In this document: in pieces, positions 63,801-64,000 of the stretch
Numbering within the stretch: position 1 is the first letter of the stretch
Layout of the letters: the number at the start of each line of letters is the position of its first letter
Source of the DNA: JAMQKA01 sp043951865
GTDB taxonomy: Bacteria > Bacteroidota > Rhodothermia > Balneolales > Balneolaceae
Direction of reading: 5' to 3'
DNA length: 64,000 nt
Assembly: GCF_043951865.1 (NCBI RefSeq)
Contig: NZ_JBINJF010000018.1
Coordinates: 1 to 64,000, forward strand
Program-made: the position numbers and the translations under genes
The notes under the pieces: model-generated
What the model was told of the DNA's origin: nothing
Seen by the model: the letters and a program-made list of their open reading frames with translations, nothing else
Databases searched by the model: none

Positions 63801-64000
63801 GGCGCCTCCAGGTAGTTATTGACCTCAGCCCGGAGGTTTAATTCACTCTCCTTCAACCTGATCCTTGAGCGGCTGGTAAAACGGCTGCCGTTTACCTGCC
63901 CGTTTAGAGAAGCAACCGCCAGCTGCTGGCCACCAATGACACTTTCCTTGAAATCCAGCCGGTAATCCCAGTATCGCTGGTCAGGCAGATAGCCAACTCC
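60893..64000 (-). CDS. tamB: TamB-type envelope protein, C-terminal 1035 residues (5' end outside window)
   Basis: TamB/AsmA-like proteins span the periplasm as long beta-taco folds and move lipids or outer-membrane proteins between membranes. The open frame continues to the right edge without a start. It consists of beta-rich repeats with alternating hydrophobic residues and ends in the conserved TamB (DUF490) domain. There the sequence contains EASSGYARPLGKRFQLEEGV, IRHLFEPPQQELGDVQIWY, EDIISYTLFGKP and LRWNYDY, including the typical strand-turn ending. No TamA gene is seen in the window. Full length is certainly above 1035 residues. Confidence 0.9.
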   Translation of the reverse strand, partial: GVGYLPDQRYWDYRLDFKESVIGGQQLAVASLNGQVNGSRFTSRSRIRLKESELNLRAEVNNYLEAPEYEYELNINRLNLAECKGLEELPTAINAQITGKGKYITPEQVQLTSSIRIDSSVVNQEYIERLDAEIQVRDTVAEVSNGTLLSAIADGSFGGRFHLKEWYDIENRVDLDFQVKDLQTFAALADVGTLQSRGSISGKLQPVYEDELQFSGAIDFEDVVYGETLTSDGIRGSVEVLLVEEPEFVLNLDLSNPVINSVVLRDVGTTVRGKVTPDSTYGSLQLMFSSPSENRIQHAATYAFSPEQARIHTMELEIISDVRRLQLSSPFDLLVREHSFHMDTMRIESDDGALLEAAIPHADSTVQRGYLMGRNLNLTVIQNTLLNDAYFEGMLSGRIFIERQDTMLSSSGDLQIEDLVYEGTALDSLALRYQIQNERLEGGLLLYDGDERLARGQLRVPFKLGDPNAFGSSFFEEEVFGFLETKELSANRFQQMLTDAGITNSSGTMLLSGQLRGTAGKPEIDATFRMKEASISGVAVDSIRATLDYNHADRAFMVNGSVTSLSQKAAEISASVPAYLDLKDFNLVLPDQDDSVQVDITTNQFNLASLNDFVDRTEIREVQGLLDGNVSITGPLSGLSARGQLDFREGAVRIVEAGVKISEIESVINFNGNRVQVEKMQARSGNGTFTAGGTMNFDELQPGTLDLEMAAENFRIANTAEYSAIIDMDTQLGGTLAKPDVKGELSFVSGYIYLQNFGEKSVETVELDADSASENYSAYAQYDSLSLNMDVSFNRRFYVRNQRYLDLEYELDGQVDLVKDRGDDLELFGTLEASSGYARPLGKRFQLEEGVITFDGTPANPQLNIRHLFEPPQQELGDVQIWYIIEGRVEDPLFKYESEPEMGLEDIISYTLFGKPFMSLDPWKQVVANSGSNISAADVAMDVLLDKVETLATQRLGIDVVQIDNTRSGTNSGTSIKTGWYLNPRVFFAIQNEITGSTPDTVFILEYLLKKDLKLIITQGSDSQTGLDLRWNYDY

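Noticed and set aside
1..64000. CRISPR arrays, prophage genes, rRNA operon, full-length insertion sequences
   Set aside because: No regularly spaced repeats, no phage structural genes, no rRNA-like sequence and no intact transposase were seen while reading both strands.

Overview
This window looks like chromosomal DNA of a marine or halophilic member of the Balneolota/Rhodothermota branch of the Bacteroidota-Chlorobiota supergroup. The lineage is inferred from several features. Quinol oxidation is encoded by alternative complex III directly followed by a caa3 oxidase. A Bacteroides-type serine palmitoyltransferase is present. Few genes have Shine-Dalgarno sites. Two promoters fit the Bacteroidetes form TTTG-N20/21-TAnnTTTG. 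Species and genus cannot be told from the sequence. Coding density is high, and I see no prophage, full-length insertion sequence, rRNA operon or CRISPR array.

Layout: (1) 1-3.2 kb: tail of an upstream gene, a polyphosphate kinase with an extra N-terminal domain, and a DUF420 membrane protein. (2) 3.5-16.8 kb: one long respiratory operon, actABCDEF, then a membrane-anchored helix-turn-helix protein, sco, coxB, coxA, coxC and coxD, closed by a terminator. The heme A genes ctaA and ctaB follow at 17-19 kb. Together they carry electrons from quinol through ACIII cytochromes to the A2-type caa3 oxidase and supply its copper and heme. (3) 19.5-23.6 kb: a fused alpha-beta 2-oxoacid dehydrogenase E1 and fumarase. 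(4) 23.7-29.6 kb: a likely sphingolipid locus with serine palmitoyltransferase, a GNAT N-acyltransferase, two GT4 glycosyltransferases and a divergent NAD-dependent reductase/epimerase. A promoter flanked by a perfect 14-bp inverted repeat precedes the palmitoyltransferase gene. (5) 29.6-34.5 kb: a secreted Ig-like protein, an M23 peptidase lipoprotein, mutY and tRNA-Gly. (6) 34.6-44.7 kb: a cupin/RuBisCO-like pair, purA, a STAS protein, secF, secD, a secreted unknown and uvrA. (7) 45-49.4 kb: a response-regulator adenylate cyclase, a WG-repeat lipoprotein and class II DAHP synthase. (8) 49.9-58.8 kb: protein quality control and stress genes: hsp20 behind a sigma-54 type promoter, an HtrA protease, a CbpA-type J protein and clpB. 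They are interspersed with an S1/P1 nuclease, a macrodomain protein and a PIN-toxin module whose antitoxin is frameshifted. (9) 58.9-64 kb: DUF1761 protein, M29 aminopeptidase and the C-terminal 1035 residues of a TamB protein that runs off the window.

The most unusual structure is a set of six short intergenic elements (118-142 bp) in two subfamilies. They share GAGGGCTTTG-like inverted termini. Five of the six have 4-bp direct repeats exactly at their edges (four perfect, one with a mismatch). They look like miniature inverted-repeat transposable elements whose interiors fold into hairpins. The other leading candidates for new biology are the transposase-type HTH anchored in the membrane inside the respiratory operon, the cytochrome c module shared by ActE and CoxB, and the regulated sphingolipid locus.
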